This document shows, piece after piece, positions 33,618-42,501 of a stretch of DNA of 47,153 nucleotides (position 1 is its first letter; the number at the start of each line of letters is the position of its first letter). Position numbers and translations under genes: made by a program. Source of the stretch: Butyrivibrio sp. (GTDB lineage: Bacteria > Bacillota > Clostridia > Lachnospirales > Lachnospiraceae); contig JAEDHB010000011.1 in the NCBI GenBank assembly GCA_016297265.1, positions 1 through 47,153 on the forward strand, in the 5' to 3' direction. Under the pieces are notes generated by a model. That model had not been told where the DNA came from, did no database searches, and worked only from the letters and a program-made list of their open reading frames with translations.

Positions 33618-36596
33618 TTATCTGTCAAACATTTCACAAAGACATCTGTATGCACTCTCATATTCAAAATCATCCAGGTAATTCATGATTTCTACAATTT
33701 GTTTTTCAAGATCCGTCGGATATATATATTCATTCATTTCATCGACGAGTAAATCAAGGGAATTGTATTTTTTCTGTTCCAGACATTCCATTATGTTCTT
33801 AAGAACAATTTCAACCCTGTTGTCATCCTCTGTCTTATCATTACTGATAACAACCACACCCGATTCCGCAATAACCTTATAATGCTTTTCTATTTCTTCA
33901 ATGAGTATAGGATGCATAATTCTTATTCTGTCAATTTCTTTGTTAGTTGCACTTCTCTCCAGTATTCGTGCCATCTTTGAAAGCAGGAGTGCTCCTGCGG
34001 AGGCGGTGCTGCTCTTTAGTGCATGAACCTCAACACAGTAAGTTTGCAGAATCTCTTCATTTTCTATTCCATCAAAAAGAATGTTAAGCTTATCCTTTAC
34101 TTTTGGAAGGTATTTGAACAATTCGCAAATTACATCGATAAGTATTTCCTCGTTTCCAAGGAGTTTTCGGGCATATTCCAAATCGAATTCCTCCATTGGC
34201 GGAACCACAAGGCTCTGCCTTGCAATTATCTCTTCAATGTTATTGCAGATAAGCTTTTCAGGAAGATAATTATAGATTATCTGTTCCAAATCTTCACTTT
34301 TAACCGGTTTACTGATATAGTCATTAAAACCTTCGCTAATATAATTCTCTTTTGCCCCCTTGATGGCATTGGCAGTCATAGCAATAACCGGTGCATCCTT
34401 GCACATATTGCCCTCAAGATTTTTGAAACGTCTTAAGGTCTCAATTCCGTCCATCTCAGGCATCATATGATCGAGCAAAATAATGTGATATTGCTTGCGG
34501 ACAACTCTTTCCAGCATTTCAAATCCGCTCTTGCATATATCAACATTCATATATGTTTTCTTAAGCAGTCCCTTGGCTACCATGAGATTTAGCTCATTAT
34601 CATCCACGATAAGGATATTAGCTTTAGGCGCAACAAATTTTGCAATATACTTGTTCTCTGCTTCTCTTTTGGCACTTGAGAAGTTGATTTTTCCAAGCTC
34701 TGACCTGTCAACGATTACCTGTCTTATCATAATATAGAAGGTTGTACCCTGACCGTATGTACTGTCAAAAGAAATCTCACCATCCATCATTGAGATGAGC
34801 TCCTTCGCGATGGCAAGTCCTAACCCTGCACCTTCAACGCCCCTGTTTTTCAAAACATCAAGTCTTTCAAATTTGTCAAAAAGCCTTGGCTTATCTTCTT
34901 CTCTGATGCCTATTCCTGTGTCCTTTATCGTAATTTCCAATTCAAGAACATCTTCGATAACCTCGCCGTTAAGCTTGAATAGAATATCTCCTTTTTGCGT
35001 ATATTTTGCGGCATTTCCAAGAATATTGCTCATTATCTGGTAAACTCTTGTGGAATCCCCATACAAAACTGACGGAAGTTCTTCATCTATTTCAATATTG
35101 AGTTTGAGACCTTTATCATCTATTTTCACCCTTATGGCATTAACAACATCCCTGACAACATCTCCAAGCTTGTATTCTTCCTTGGTTAATTCCAGCTTGC
35201 CTGCTTCGATTTTTGAAAAATCAAGAATATCATTGATGAGATACAGCAAATTGTTGCTGGCGGATTTTATACTGTTTGAATAGCCCCTCACTTCCTCACT
35301 GATTTCTTCACGCAAAATCATGTCATTCATTCCCATAATCGCATTGATAGGGGTACGGATTTCGTGACTCATATTGGCAAGAAATGAAGATTTCATCTTA
35401 CTGGCTTTCGTCGCACTTTCGGCAACGATTGCAGATTTTTCAACATAACTCCTTCCGAAAATGTAAATCATCACAAGCAATGTAAGCAATCCCACATCCA
35501 GAAAGAATCCTTCGAATGCAACATGCCAGAAATTAATATTCAGGACCTCCAGAACTCCGGAAAAAGCAAGTCCGGCCAGTCCACAGTTAACAAGTCTGAA
35601 GCTGTTCTTGTGTCTTTTTACAGTGTCAATTATTATTGTAACGAGCATCAGCAGAATTATGAGCATCTGCACTATATTCATTGGCAACAGTGTCACTGAA
35701 AAATCCATGATATCGCTGAATTGCAAAAACGACACTACCCCAAATGTAATCACCTGGAGAATTGCAGCCGCACAATACCATTTTGAATATCTTTTCTCCT
35801 GCACCATATTCACATAATACATAAACGGAAAACATATAAGCATTATTGTCAAATATGCATAGATTCCGTCAATATACTGCGTATTGAAAAGATATTGAAA
35901 TGTATCATTATTGAATACCATCCAGACAGCAATACCAAACACTCCAAAGCACAATACTGCCAGGGTTTTGTTGCCGCCGAGTCGTTTGCCCAAAAAGAAG
36001 CAAGCAAACGCAATTATCAATGCTACTATCGCAATCGCAATCGCAAAATATATTCCATAACGGTTATCAGAACTGAACTCATTATATATTCCGATGGTAT
36101 CACCATAATATATGCCCGGCAATGCGTCATTGCCATATTTATCATAACGGACAACTCTCATTGTAGCATTGCAGTCACTGCTGAAAAGCGGTACAACAAA
36201 AAGCATGTTTTTGACCGCACTGCCCTGAAAAGGATTCTCACTTCCGTCATAGCGCATTCTCAGTTTGCCATTAATATACACATCCGTAAGCAGACCGGTA
36301 TGAAATGCAATTGCCGCCCCGGGCTTTATATACTGAGGCAGTATCGTCTCATAGACCTGTTTATTGTGTTCATCAATTTGGGCTTCTTCTATTGGTATTT
36401 TGGTACCATCTTCTTCAATATGCATCCAGTTCAGATGGATGTCCTGATGCCATCCATCCAATTTCGCATTTCCGTGAGTTCTTATCATTATCACGACAAA
36501 AAGAATGATTAATAACACTACTACTATTCCAATAGCAAATGCAATTCCATTGAATATTCTGTTATAAATATTATCCTTATTCTCCGCTCTGTTCAT
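33618..36596 (-). CDS. Hybrid sensor histidine kinase (membrane sensor, HisKA, HATPase, REC, HPt)
   Basis: A 992-residue multi-step phosphorelay kinase. One helix at about 17-38 and an extracytoplasmic region to about 180 are followed by about seven helices to 385, a layout like 7TMR-DISM sensors. HisKA carries His411 (FLANMSHEIRTPINAIMG). The ATPase has NAAKYTQKGD, DTGIGI and EGAGLGLAIAKEL. The receiver has Asp665/666, phospho-Asp709 (IILLDHMMPEMDG) and Lys763. The C-terminal HPt has His858 (VHALKSSTASAGA). All phosphorelay residues are present, so it can pass phosphate to a separate regulator, none of which is encoded next to it. It follows fprA by 17 bp and has a weak ribosome binding site, so it is probably co-transcribed. 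Confidence 0.93.
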   Translation of the reverse strand: MNRAENKDNIYNRIFNGIAFAIGIVVVLLIILFVVIMIRTHGNAKLDGWHQDIHLNWMHIEEDGTKIPIEEAQIDEHNKQVYETILPQYIKPGAAIAFHTGLLTDVYINGKLRMRYDGSENPFQGSAVKNMLFVVPLFSSDCNATMRVVRYDKYGNDALPGIYYGDTIGIYNEFSSDNRYGIYFAIAIAIVALIIAFACFFLGKRLGGNKTLAVLCFGVFGIAVWMVFNNDTFQYLFNTQYIDGIYAYLTIMLICFPFMYYVNMVQEKRYSKWYCAAAILQVITFGVVSFLQFSDIMDFSVTLLPMNIVQMLIILLMLVTIIIDTVKRHKNSFRLVNCGLAGLAFSGVLEVLNINFWHVAFEGFFLDVGLLTLLVMIYIFGRSYVEKSAIVAESATKASKMKSSFLANMSHEIRTPINAIMGMNDMILREEISEEVRGYSNSIKSASNNLLYLINDILDFSKIEAGKLELTKEEYKLGDVVRDVVNAIRVKIDDKGLKLNIEIDEELPSVLYGDSTRVYQIMSNILGNAAKYTQKGDILFKLNGEVIEDVLELEITIKDTGIGIREEDKPRLFDKFERLDVLKNRGVEGAGLGLAIAKELISMMDGEISFDSTYGQGTTFYIMIRQVIVDRSELGKINFSSAKREAENKYIAKFVAPKANILIVDDNELNLMVAKGLLKKTYMNVDICKSGFEMLERVVRKQYHIILLDHMMPEMDGIETLRRFKNLEGNMCKDAPVIAMTANAIKGAKENYISEGFNDYISKPVKSEDLEQIIYNYLPEKLICNNIEEIIARQSLVVPPMEEFDLEYARKLLGNEEILIDVICELFKYLPKVKDKLNILFDGIENEEILQTYCVEVHALKSSTASAGALLLSKMARILERSATNKEIDRIRIMHPILIEEIEKHYKVIAESGVVVISNDKTEDDNRVEIVLKNIMECLEQKKYNSLDLLVDEMNEYIYPTDLEKQIVEIMNYLDDFEYESAYRCLCEMFDR

Positions 36597-36613
36597 ATTC
36601 TACCAATATATAA

Positions 36614-37771
36614 TTATTTCATCATATCTTTTGCCAAACGTCTTAACTCTGCGTCATTTTCATCCTTGAGTGCTGAAATTATTGTAACCGTGGTATCAGC
36701 CCACTCAATGTTTTTGCTGTTCTCAAAGAGCCCCTTTATCACTTTGGCAGCTGTAGGTGCCCATGAACCATTTTCAATAATACCGATTCTCTTATTCTGA
36801 TAATTTCTGAGAGTAAGTGCTTCGATAAATTCTCGCATATATGGAAAAATATCCATATTGTAGGTAGTTGTGGCGAGTACTATTTTGCCGTATCTGAAGC
36901 CGTCTTCAACAGCTTCTGCCATGTCTTCCCTTGCAAGGTCACACACAACAACTTTTTCACAGCCCTCTTCCTTGAGATATTCTTCAAGCTTAAGCACTGC
37001 CTTCTTGGTATTACCGTACACAGAAGTATAGGCAATCATTACACCCTCTGATTCAGCCTCATATGAGGACCATGTATTATATAAATCGATATAATATGAC
37101 AGATTTTCAGTCAGAACCGGTCCGTGCAATGGACAAATGGTATTAACCTCAAGCTCGGAAAGTTTTTTCAAAAGAGTCTGTACCTGTGCTCCGTATTTTC
37201 CGACAATGCCAAAATAATACCTTCTTGCCTCACATGCCCATTCCTCTTCTGCATCAAGGGCACCAAACTTGCCAAAGCCGTCTGCAGAGAAAAGAACCTT
37301 GTCAGCAGTGTCGTATGTTACCATAACTTCAGGCCAGTGCACCATCGGTGCAAAGACAAATTTAAGCTCATGTTTTCCCAGTGAAAGCGTCTCTCCGTTT
37401 GTAACAACTTTGGTATTATCTATGCTGTCATTTGGAAAGAAATTCTTCATCATATTAAATATCTGGGCATTTCCCACAACAGTAATGTCAGGATATTTTT
37501 TTACCAGATTGACAATATTTGCCGAATGGTCCGGTTCCATATGCTGGACAACAAGGTAATCCGGAGTTCTGTCACCAAGCACCTCTTCAATATTGCCAAG
37601 CCATTCCTCTGCAAAATCTGCATCCACGGAATCCATAATGGCAATCTTTTCATCCATAATAACATATGAGTTATATGCCATTCCGTTTGGTACAATATAA
37701 TGTCCCTCAAACAAGTCTATCTTGTGGTCATTAACGCCCACATAAAAAATTTCATTAGTTATGTTCTTCAT
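36614..37771 (-). CDS. Flavodiiron protein (FprA family A-type flavoprotein)
   Basis: A 385-residue enzyme that reduces O2 to water or NO to N2O, protecting anaerobes. The beta-lactamase-like half carries all diiron ligands: His77, Glu79, Asp81 and His82 (HMEPDHS), His145 (HWPE), Asp164 and His216 (CPLHGP). The flavodoxin half begins MIAYTSVYGNTKKAV near residue 260, with FMN contacts at TTTYNMDIFP and ENGSWAPTAAK. There is no extra rubredoxin domain. The start at 37771 follows GGAGG; the longer frame is rejected. It precedes a hybrid histidine kinase gene on the same strand. Confidence 0.95.
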   Translation of the reverse strand: MKNITNEIFYVGVNDHKIDLFEGHYIVPNGMAYNSYVIMDEKIAIMDSVDADFAEEWLGNIEEVLGDRTPDYLVVQHMEPDHSANIVNLVKKYPDITVVGNAQIFNMMKNFFPNDSIDNTKVVTNGETLSLGKHELKFVFAPMVHWPEVMVTYDTADKVLFSADGFGKFGALDAEEEWACEARRYYFGIVGKYGAQVQTLLKKLSELEVNTICPLHGPVLTENLSYYIDLYNTWSSYEAESEGVMIAYTSVYGNTKKAVLKLEEYLKEEGCEKVVVCDLAREDMAEAVEDGFRYGKIVLATTTYNMDIFPYMREFIEALTLRNYQNKRIGIIENGSWAPTAAKVIKGLFENSKNIEWADTTVTIISALKDENDAELRRLAKDMMK

Positions 37772-37799
37772 TAAACTTCCTCCAAGCGTATTATCTTTG

Positions 37800-37805
37800 A
37801 TTATA
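37800..37805 (-). promoter_or_regulatory. Extended -10 box of fprA
   Basis: TGA followed directly by a perfect TATAAT, about 30 bp before the ATG; no convincing -35. Confidence 0.5.
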
Positions 37806-37860
37806 TCACTTAATATATTGGCAATAAAGTGTTTTTTGCAGTTTCGCAACAATCCATAAC

Positions 37861-37885
37861 AAAAAACAGCTTTTCAGCTGTTTTT
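37861..37885 (-). terminator. Terminator of the lipoprotein-EAL operon
   Basis: A 10-bp stem (AAAAACAGCT/AGCTGTTTTT, 37862-37871 and 37876-37885), loop TTTC; the minus strand ends in a T-run. Confidence 0.85.
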
Positions 37886-37890
37886 GTTAA

Positions 37891-39684
37891 TTATTTATTC
37901 TGTTCAAGCAAAAGTGAAACATAATCAACTATCGGAATAGGTTTGCTGAAATAATATCCCTGAATGTATTCACATCCCCATTTTTTAAGTAAATCAACCT
38001 GTTCCCTGCTCTCTGCGCCTTCTGCGAGGCAAATCATTTCCATATGTTTTGCAATCTGAATGATATCCTGTACAAGCCAGTTATCCTTATCGCTGTTATT
38101 TAGAATTCCGTCTACAAAGCTCTTGTCAATCTTGAGAGTATCCACCGGCATATCTCTTAATAGGCCAAGCGCAGAAAATCCTGTTCCGAAATCATCAAGG
38201 GAAATTTTAAAACCGGCATTGCTTAACTGCTCCATGATTTGCAGGAGATTTGAACTGTCCTCATATGCCGCACTTTCCGTAAGTTCTATGTCAATATATT
38301 GTGTATCCACATTATACTTGTCAGCAACCATCTTCATCTCATTAACTAGATTGTCGTTAAATAGACTGATTCTTGACAGGTTAACCGAAATAGGATAGAC
38401 AGGTATTCCGTCATCCTTACATTCTGCAAGAAATTCGCAAACCTTTGTAAATACAACCAAATCTATTTTACTGACAAGGCCATCCTGCTCAAGATATGGT
38501 ATGAACTTACCCGGCATCCACAACTCTTCATGATGATAATTCCATCTTACCAAAGCTTCTGCGCCGAATACTTTTTCCGTTTCTATGTCATACTTTGGTT
38601 GAAGATATACGATGAATTCATCGTTGTCAATTGCCGACTGTAATTCCGCCTTGAGTTTGGATCTGTACATCTCGCGCTGATGCATTGTATCATTATAAAA
38701 GGTTATCTGTGTCTCGGATGTATCCCTGCCGCTTCTCTGTGCTGCTTTTGCCAGATCCGCAATAGTGTCTTCCGCCACGACATAATCACTACTCAAAAGA
38801 ACAATTCCGCATCTGTAAAAAATCCTATAATTGTCATCACAGGTGAGGTGTGTTACTTTATCAAATAATTCACGAAGTTTGACTTCGTATTCCTCCTGTG
38901 ACATATATTTTCCCATAATTGCAAAATTGTCATTATGACATCTGCATGCATGATATACCCAGTCACATTCTTCAATTGCTGCGGCAATTCTTCTCAGAAG
39001 GGTATTAGCCTCCTCATGTCCGTATATATTATTAATTAATCTGAAATCTTTTACGTCAAAATGAACAAAGGTATATTCATCGATTCCCTCCTGTCTGTGG
39101 AGGTCAAGTTTCTCCCACATCCAGTTCCAGTTATGCATACCTGTTAGTGTATCAAAATAAGCATATCTGAATAATTCATCCTTGCTTCTTACAAGATACA
39201 ACTCATCATCAGACATTATTTTCTTGGTATCATTGACAAAGGGAATCTCAATCACGAATTCATTTGTGTCAAAATTATACCAGATTGAGGTCACAGAATA
39301 CACATCAGACTTCTTATCCTCATCTTTCATTGTCTCGGTGAATTCCTTTATCATCATCTTGATATCCGCCAGATTGTTGAAAACAGCCCTACCCTTATAT
39401 CTGGTTATCAGCGACTGAAATGTCCTGAAATATTGCATATCCCTTTCTTCCTTGGTAGGGTCATAGTCAATGGGATACTCGCGGCCGAAATTGAATGTAA
39501 CCTCTCCATGTGTAGAAAAATGTGCCGGCATCACTGCACAATACATCTCCGTTGTGTCCCTTCCTGCCAATTCATGCAAATCGCTGCTGATTCCTCTCAG
39601 GTCATTCTCGCTCACCCGGCGTTCTACAAGTATTCCATGTTTATTTTTGATATGATCTGACTGTTCTTTGATACTTAGTAGCAT
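37891..39684 (-). CDS. EAL phosphodiesterase with degenerate GGDEF domain
   Basis: A 597-residue cytoplasmic protein without membrane helices. Residues 1-170 form an unrecognised N-terminal domain (MPAHFSTHGEVTFNFGREYP, SIWYNFDTNEFVIEIPF). A GGDEF-like domain follows (DTLTGMHNWNWMWEKL), but the catalytic GGDEF reads HNDNF at about 250-254, so cyclase activity is unlikely. The EAL domain (about 345-595) looks intact: EALVRW near 376-381, NLSR, ELTES, LDDFGTGFSALG, KIDKSFV and AEGAES. It should hydrolyse cyclic di-GMP. The ATG at 39684 has only a weak GGTGA upstream; the GTG at 39693 (with AGGA) is an alternative. It follows a lipoprotein gene by 39 bp. Confidence 0.9.
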   Translation of the reverse strand: MLLSIKEQSDHIKNKHGILVERRVSENDLRGISSDLHELAGRDTTEMYCAVMPAHFSTHGEVTFNFGREYPIDYDPTKEERDMQYFRTFQSLITRYKGRAVFNNLADIKMMIKEFTETMKDEDKKSDVYSVTSIWYNFDTNEFVIEIPFVNDTKKIMSDDELYLVRSKDELFRYAYFDTLTGMHNWNWMWEKLDLHRQEGIDEYTFVHFDVKDFRLINNIYGHEEANTLLRRIAAAIEECDWVYHACRCHNDNFAIMGKYMSQEEYEVKLRELFDKVTHLTCDDNYRIFYRCGIVLLSSDYVVAEDTIADLAKAAQRSGRDTSETQITFYNDTMHQREMYRSKLKAELQSAIDNDEFIVYLQPKYDIETEKVFGAEALVRWNYHHEELWMPGKFIPYLEQDGLVSKIDLVVFTKVCEFLAECKDDGIPVYPISVNLSRISLFNDNLVNEMKMVADKYNVDTQYIDIELTESAAYEDSSNLLQIMEQLSNAGFKISLDDFGTGFSALGLLRDMPVDTLKIDKSFVDGILNNSDKDNWLVQDIIQIAKHMEMICLAEGAESREQVDLLKKWGCEYIQGYYFSKPIPIVDYVSLLLEQNK

Positions 39685-39723
39685 ATATATCACCCATTCC
39701 TGTATTTCATCCTGTGTCGTAAA

Positions 39724-40461
39724 CTATTTTACTATATATTTGATAATCTCTTCGACCTGCTCTTTGCTGTATGCACTTATCTGATAGGCTATTATTTTAT
39801 CATCCTTCATCAATGCAAAATCAGCCCAGTACTGTCCGGGTTTCCTCTCATGGCTCTCTCTGTAGTAATAGGTGTTGCTTCCTATTGTTGTTGTTTTGAT
39901 ATCCCCAAGCACATGATATTGCTCAATAATCATAAATCTCGTTTCATTAGTCAGGTAATCCTCTGCGCTCTCAAAATCATTCAGCACATAAATATTCATC
40001 GTGGCAAGCTTATTGAAATATATCATCGCAACAAGCCTGTTATCAATTGCATTGTCGCTCTTGATATAATCATCATCTTTTCTTCCTGCAGAAGTTGGAA
40101 AATTAATCTGTACATCAAAATATTCGTTAACATAATTGCCTATTACGGCATGCTTTGCACCCTCTTCTGCATAATCTTCCTGATAGAAGGTATGCGAGCT
40201 ATCGCTCCCCGCACAGTCAAGATTTTCCGTCCAGTACCCCCTCTGCTCCTCATTAAGAATGTACTGACGTGTCTCCTCCTCCGTAGGCGCCTCAGTCGGT
40301 TCTTCCTCAGTAACAGGTTCCGTAGGATTATCCACAACTGCAGTACTCTCATCAGGTGCCTTCGTATCTCCGTTATTACTGTTATCTTTGTTCTTACCGC
40401 AACCGGATATTGAGAAAACCACAACACCCACCAATGCAGCTATAAATAATCTTTTTCTCAT
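39724..40461 (-). CDS. Putative lipoprotein of unknown function
   Basis: A 245-residue protein with a lipoprotein signal: KRLFIAALVGVVVFSISGC, lipobox SISGC with Cys21. A charged low-complexity linker rich in Glu, Thr and Pro (EPVTEEEPTEAPTEEET) follows. The folded part (about 95-245) has VNEYFDVQINFPTSAGR, a pattern seen in secreted or lipoprotein domains of Clostridia that I cannot name safely. AGGAGGTG precedes the ATG. It is first in a two-gene unit with the EAL phosphodiesterase. Confidence 0.85.
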   Translation of the reverse strand: MRKRLFIAALVGVVVFSISGCGKNKDNSNNGDTKAPDESTAVVDNPTEPVTEEEPTEAPTEEETRQYILNEEQRGYWTENLDCAGSDSSHTFYQEDYAEEGAKHAVIGNYVNEYFDVQINFPTSAGRKDDDYIKSDNAIDNRLVAMIYFNKLATMNIYVLNDFESAEDYLTNETRFMIIEQYHVLGDIKTTTIGSNTYYYRESHERKPGQYWADFALMKDDKIIAYQISAYSKEQVEEIIKYIVK

Positions 40462-40490
40462 AGGCGTACACCTCCTGCACTATTAATATA

Positions 40491-40519
40491 ATTTTACAAT
40501 TTTAGTCAGGTTTTTTCAA
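40491..40519 (-). promoter_or_regulatory. Promoter of the lipoprotein-EAL operon
   Basis: TTGAAA (40514-40519), 17-bp spacer and TAAAAT (40491-40496). Confidence 0.6.
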
Positions 40520-40548
40520 TATTATTTCTTGTTTTTCATCAATATTTA

Positions 40549-40578
40549 TTGCGAAATTCTTCTTTTCCATGTTAATAT
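40549..40578 (+). promoter_or_regulatory. Candidate promoter of the sodium symporter
   Basis: TTGCGA (40549-40554), 18-bp spacer, TAATAT (40573-40578). The leader holds a small CACAGC/GCTGT hairpin near 40610-40623. Confidence 0.4.
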
Positions 40579-40648
40579 GTATAAGATTATATATAAATAA
40601 AGCCCCCTCACAGCAAAGCTGTTCGGCGGGATGGTTAGGAGGAAAAAT

Positions 40649-42172
40649 ATGACTTCATCTACTGTTGGAATCATAGTTGCAATATCTGTATATCTTGCAT
40701 CTACTATTATTATCGGATTCCTGTTTAGTAAGAAAAATTCAACCACGGATGATTTTTATCTTGGTGGTCGTAAAATGGGACCAATCGTTACAGCAATGAG
40801 CGCTGAGGCCAGTGATATGAGCAGTTGGCTTTTGATGGGTTTGCCGGGCGTTGCATTAGCTGCAGGACTTGCCGAAGCAGCATGGACAGCCATCGGGCTT
40901 GCAGCAGGAACCTGGCTCAACTGGTTCTTTGTATCAAGGAGACTTCGCCGCTATTCGCAGGAGCTCAACGCGATTACCGTACCAAGCTTCTTTGCAAAGC
41001 GATTCCATGACAAGAAAAATATCATCACAGCTATTTCCGCATTTATCATTGTGGTATTCTTCGTTCCTTATGCAGGTTCGGGGTTTGCGGCCTGCGGAAA
41101 GCTTTTCAATTCACTTTTCCATGTGGATTATAAGACTGCCATGATAATATCCGCAGTAATCATTGTTACATATACAATTATGGGCGGTTTCAAAGCGGTA
41201 TGTACTACCGACCTTATCCAGAGTATTGTCATGTCGATTGCCCTTGTAACCATTGTTGGCTTTGGTGTTTATAAAGCAGGCGGTTTTGCTGCCGTAATCG
41301 ACAATGCAAAAGAGCTTCCGGGCTACCTCAACCTTACCAGTACATATGATACTGCAGGCGGCAAAGCGGTCAGCTACAATGCACGCTCTATCCTCTCATG
41401 CCTTATCTGGGGCGTAGGTTATTTCGGCATCCCGCACGTTCTTGTCAGATTCATGGCTATCAAGGATGAGAAAAAACTTGTCATCTCGAGAAGAATTGCC
41501 AGTATCTGGGTAGTTATTGCAATGGGTGTTGCAGTATTTATCGGACTTGTAGGTAATGCAATGATTGCCAACCAGTCTCTTGAGCCAATGGCCGATTCAG
41601 AAACAGTTATTATCTCAATAGCGGATTTAATCAGTAAAAACGGTTTTGCTGCCGCACTTTTGGCAGGCGTTATTCTTGCAGGTATTCTGGCTGCCACAAT
41701 GTCCACTGCAGACAGTCAACTCCTTGCCGCTTCCTCAGGTGTATCCGAAAACATTCTGAAGGATTTTTTCAAAGTGAAAATGTCTGAGAAAAAGAGTATT
41801 TTCATCGCCAAAATCACCGTTGTTATCATCGGTGCGATAGGCGTAATAATCGCTCTCAACCCTGATTCAAGTGTATTTAAGATTGTATCCTTTGCCTGGG
41901 CAGGCTTTGGTGGTGCGTTTGGAGCAGTTATTCTTCTTTCGCTGTTCTGGAAAAGGTGTAACCTTGCCGGTGCATTGTCAGGAATGCTTGTTGGTGCAAT
42001 CACCACATTTGTATGGAAATTTGCAATCAAACCACTTGGCGGATTCTTCGATATTTATGAACTGCTTCCGGCGTTCATTTTATCTGCACTTACAATTGTA
42101 ATAGTAAGCCTTTGTACAAAGGCGCCATCACAGGAAATCGTTGATGAATTCGAGACAGCTAAGGCAAAATAA
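40649..42172 (+). CDS. putP: Sodium/proline symporter (PutP-like)
   Basis: A 507-residue sodium:solute symporter with about thirteen helices. FYLGGRKMGPIVTAMSAEAS and DMSSWLLMGLPG are the helix 2 sodium-site region of PutP. FFVSRRLRRYSQELNAITVP, VCTTDLIQSIVMSIA and TMSTADSQLLAASSGVSENI (helix 8, second half of the sodium site) follow. AGGAGG lies six nt before the ATG at 40649; the ATG at 40631 is rejected. Proline is the best guess, since family members with these motifs carry it, but other substrates are possible. Confidence 0.92.
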   Translation: MTSSTVGIIVAISVYLASTIIIGFLFSKKNSTTDDFYLGGRKMGPIVTAMSAEASDMSSWLLMGLPGVALAAGLAEAAWTAIGLAAGTWLNWFFVSRRLRRYSQELNAITVPSFFAKRFHDKKNIITAISAFIIVVFFVPYAGSGFAACGKLFNSLFHVDYKTAMIISAVIIVTYTIMGGFKAVCTTDLIQSIVMSIALVTIVGFGVYKAGGFAAVIDNAKELPGYLNLTSTYDTAGGKAVSYNARSILSCLIWGVGYFGIPHVLVRFMAIKDEKKLVISRRIASIWVVIAMGVAVFIGLVGNAMIANQSLEPMADSETVIISIADLISKNGFAAALLAGVILAGILAATMSTADSQLLAASSGVSENILKDFFKVKMSEKKSIFIAKITVVIIGAIGVIIALNPDSSVFKIVSFAWAGFGGAFGAVILLSLFWKRCNLAGALSGMLVGAITTFVWKFAIKPLGGFFDIYELLPAFILSALTIVIVSLCTKAPSQEIVDEFETAKAK

Positions 42173-42186
42173 TATTTGCTTTCAAA

Positions 42187-42236
42187 GTCAAATGGGCACT
42201 CGTGCAAGCACGGTGCCCATTTTCCTCGTCGCCATA
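42187..42236 (+). repeat. 50-bp direct repeat, copy 1 (terminator module)
   Basis: Identical over 50 bp to 42272-42321, with a period of 85 bp. Each copy contains the hairpin ATGGGCAC...GTGCCCAT, with a nested CGTG/CACG pair and a single bulged T, followed by TTTTCCTC. Copy 1 is the probable terminator of putP. Confidence 0.85.
42192..42225 (+). terminator. Terminator of the sodium symporter (in copy 1)
   Basis: Stem ATGGGCAC(T)CGTG with CACGGTGCCCAT, loop CAAG, then TTTTCC. The T-run is short but the stem is strong. Confidence 0.7.
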
Positions 42237-42271
42237 CAAGAGCTTCGCTTCGCTCGCACTGATTAGCGGTC

Positions 42272-42321
42272 GTCAAATGGGCACTCGTGCAAGCACGGTG
42301 CCCATTTTCCTCGTCGCCATA
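42272..42321 (+). repeat. 50-bp direct repeat, copy 2 (terminator module)
   Basis: A second identical copy of the module at 42187-42236, separated by 35 bp containing GCTTCGCTTCGCTCGC. It offers a backup termination site. Confidence 0.85.
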
Positions 42322-42323
42322 AC

Positions 42324-42348
42324 AAAAAGCACCGCTTATGCGGTGCTT
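42324..42348 (-). terminator. Terminator of tRNA-Gln
   Basis: Stem AGCACCGC/GCGGTGCT, loop TTAT, then TTTTTGTT on the minus strand. Confidence 0.88.
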
Positions 42349-42354
42349 CTCGAG

Positions 42355-42426
42355 CTGGGCTAACAGGACTCGAACCTGTAGATGCTGGAGTCAGAGTCCA
42401 GTGCCTTACCATTTGGCGATAGCCCA
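42355..42426 (-). tRNA. tRNA-Gln (anticodon CUG)
   Basis: The minus strand folds as a 72-nt tRNA: acceptor TGGGCTA with TAGCCCA, D arm with AAATGGTAAGG, anticodon stem CTGGA/TCCAG with loop CTCTGAC (anticodon CTG, reading CAG), T stem and loop ACAGG TTCGAGT CCTGT, discriminator G. No CCA is encoded. Confidence 0.97.
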
Positions 42427-42458
42427 TTAATATGGTCTGTTCTTCAGGAACAATAGCA

Positions 42459-42487
42459 ATTATATCCTAAGGATATTTCCTTGTCAA
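42459..42487 (-). promoter_or_regulatory. Consensus promoter of tRNA-Gln
   Basis: TTGACA (42482-42487), 17-bp spacer and TATAAT (42459-42464): a perfect sigma-A promoter. A palindrome (ATATCC-TTA-GGATAT) spans the spacer and -10 box. Confidence 0.9.
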
Positions 42488-42501
42488 CACTTTTTTCAAA
42501 T

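Noticed and set aside
37891..39684. Active diguanylate cyclase
   Set aside because: The GGDEF signature reads HNDNF, so the GTP-cyclase site is not preserved.
42187..42321. Insertion-sequence ends or attachment sites
   Set aside because: There is no transposase or integrase between or beside the repeats; they are better explained as terminator copies.
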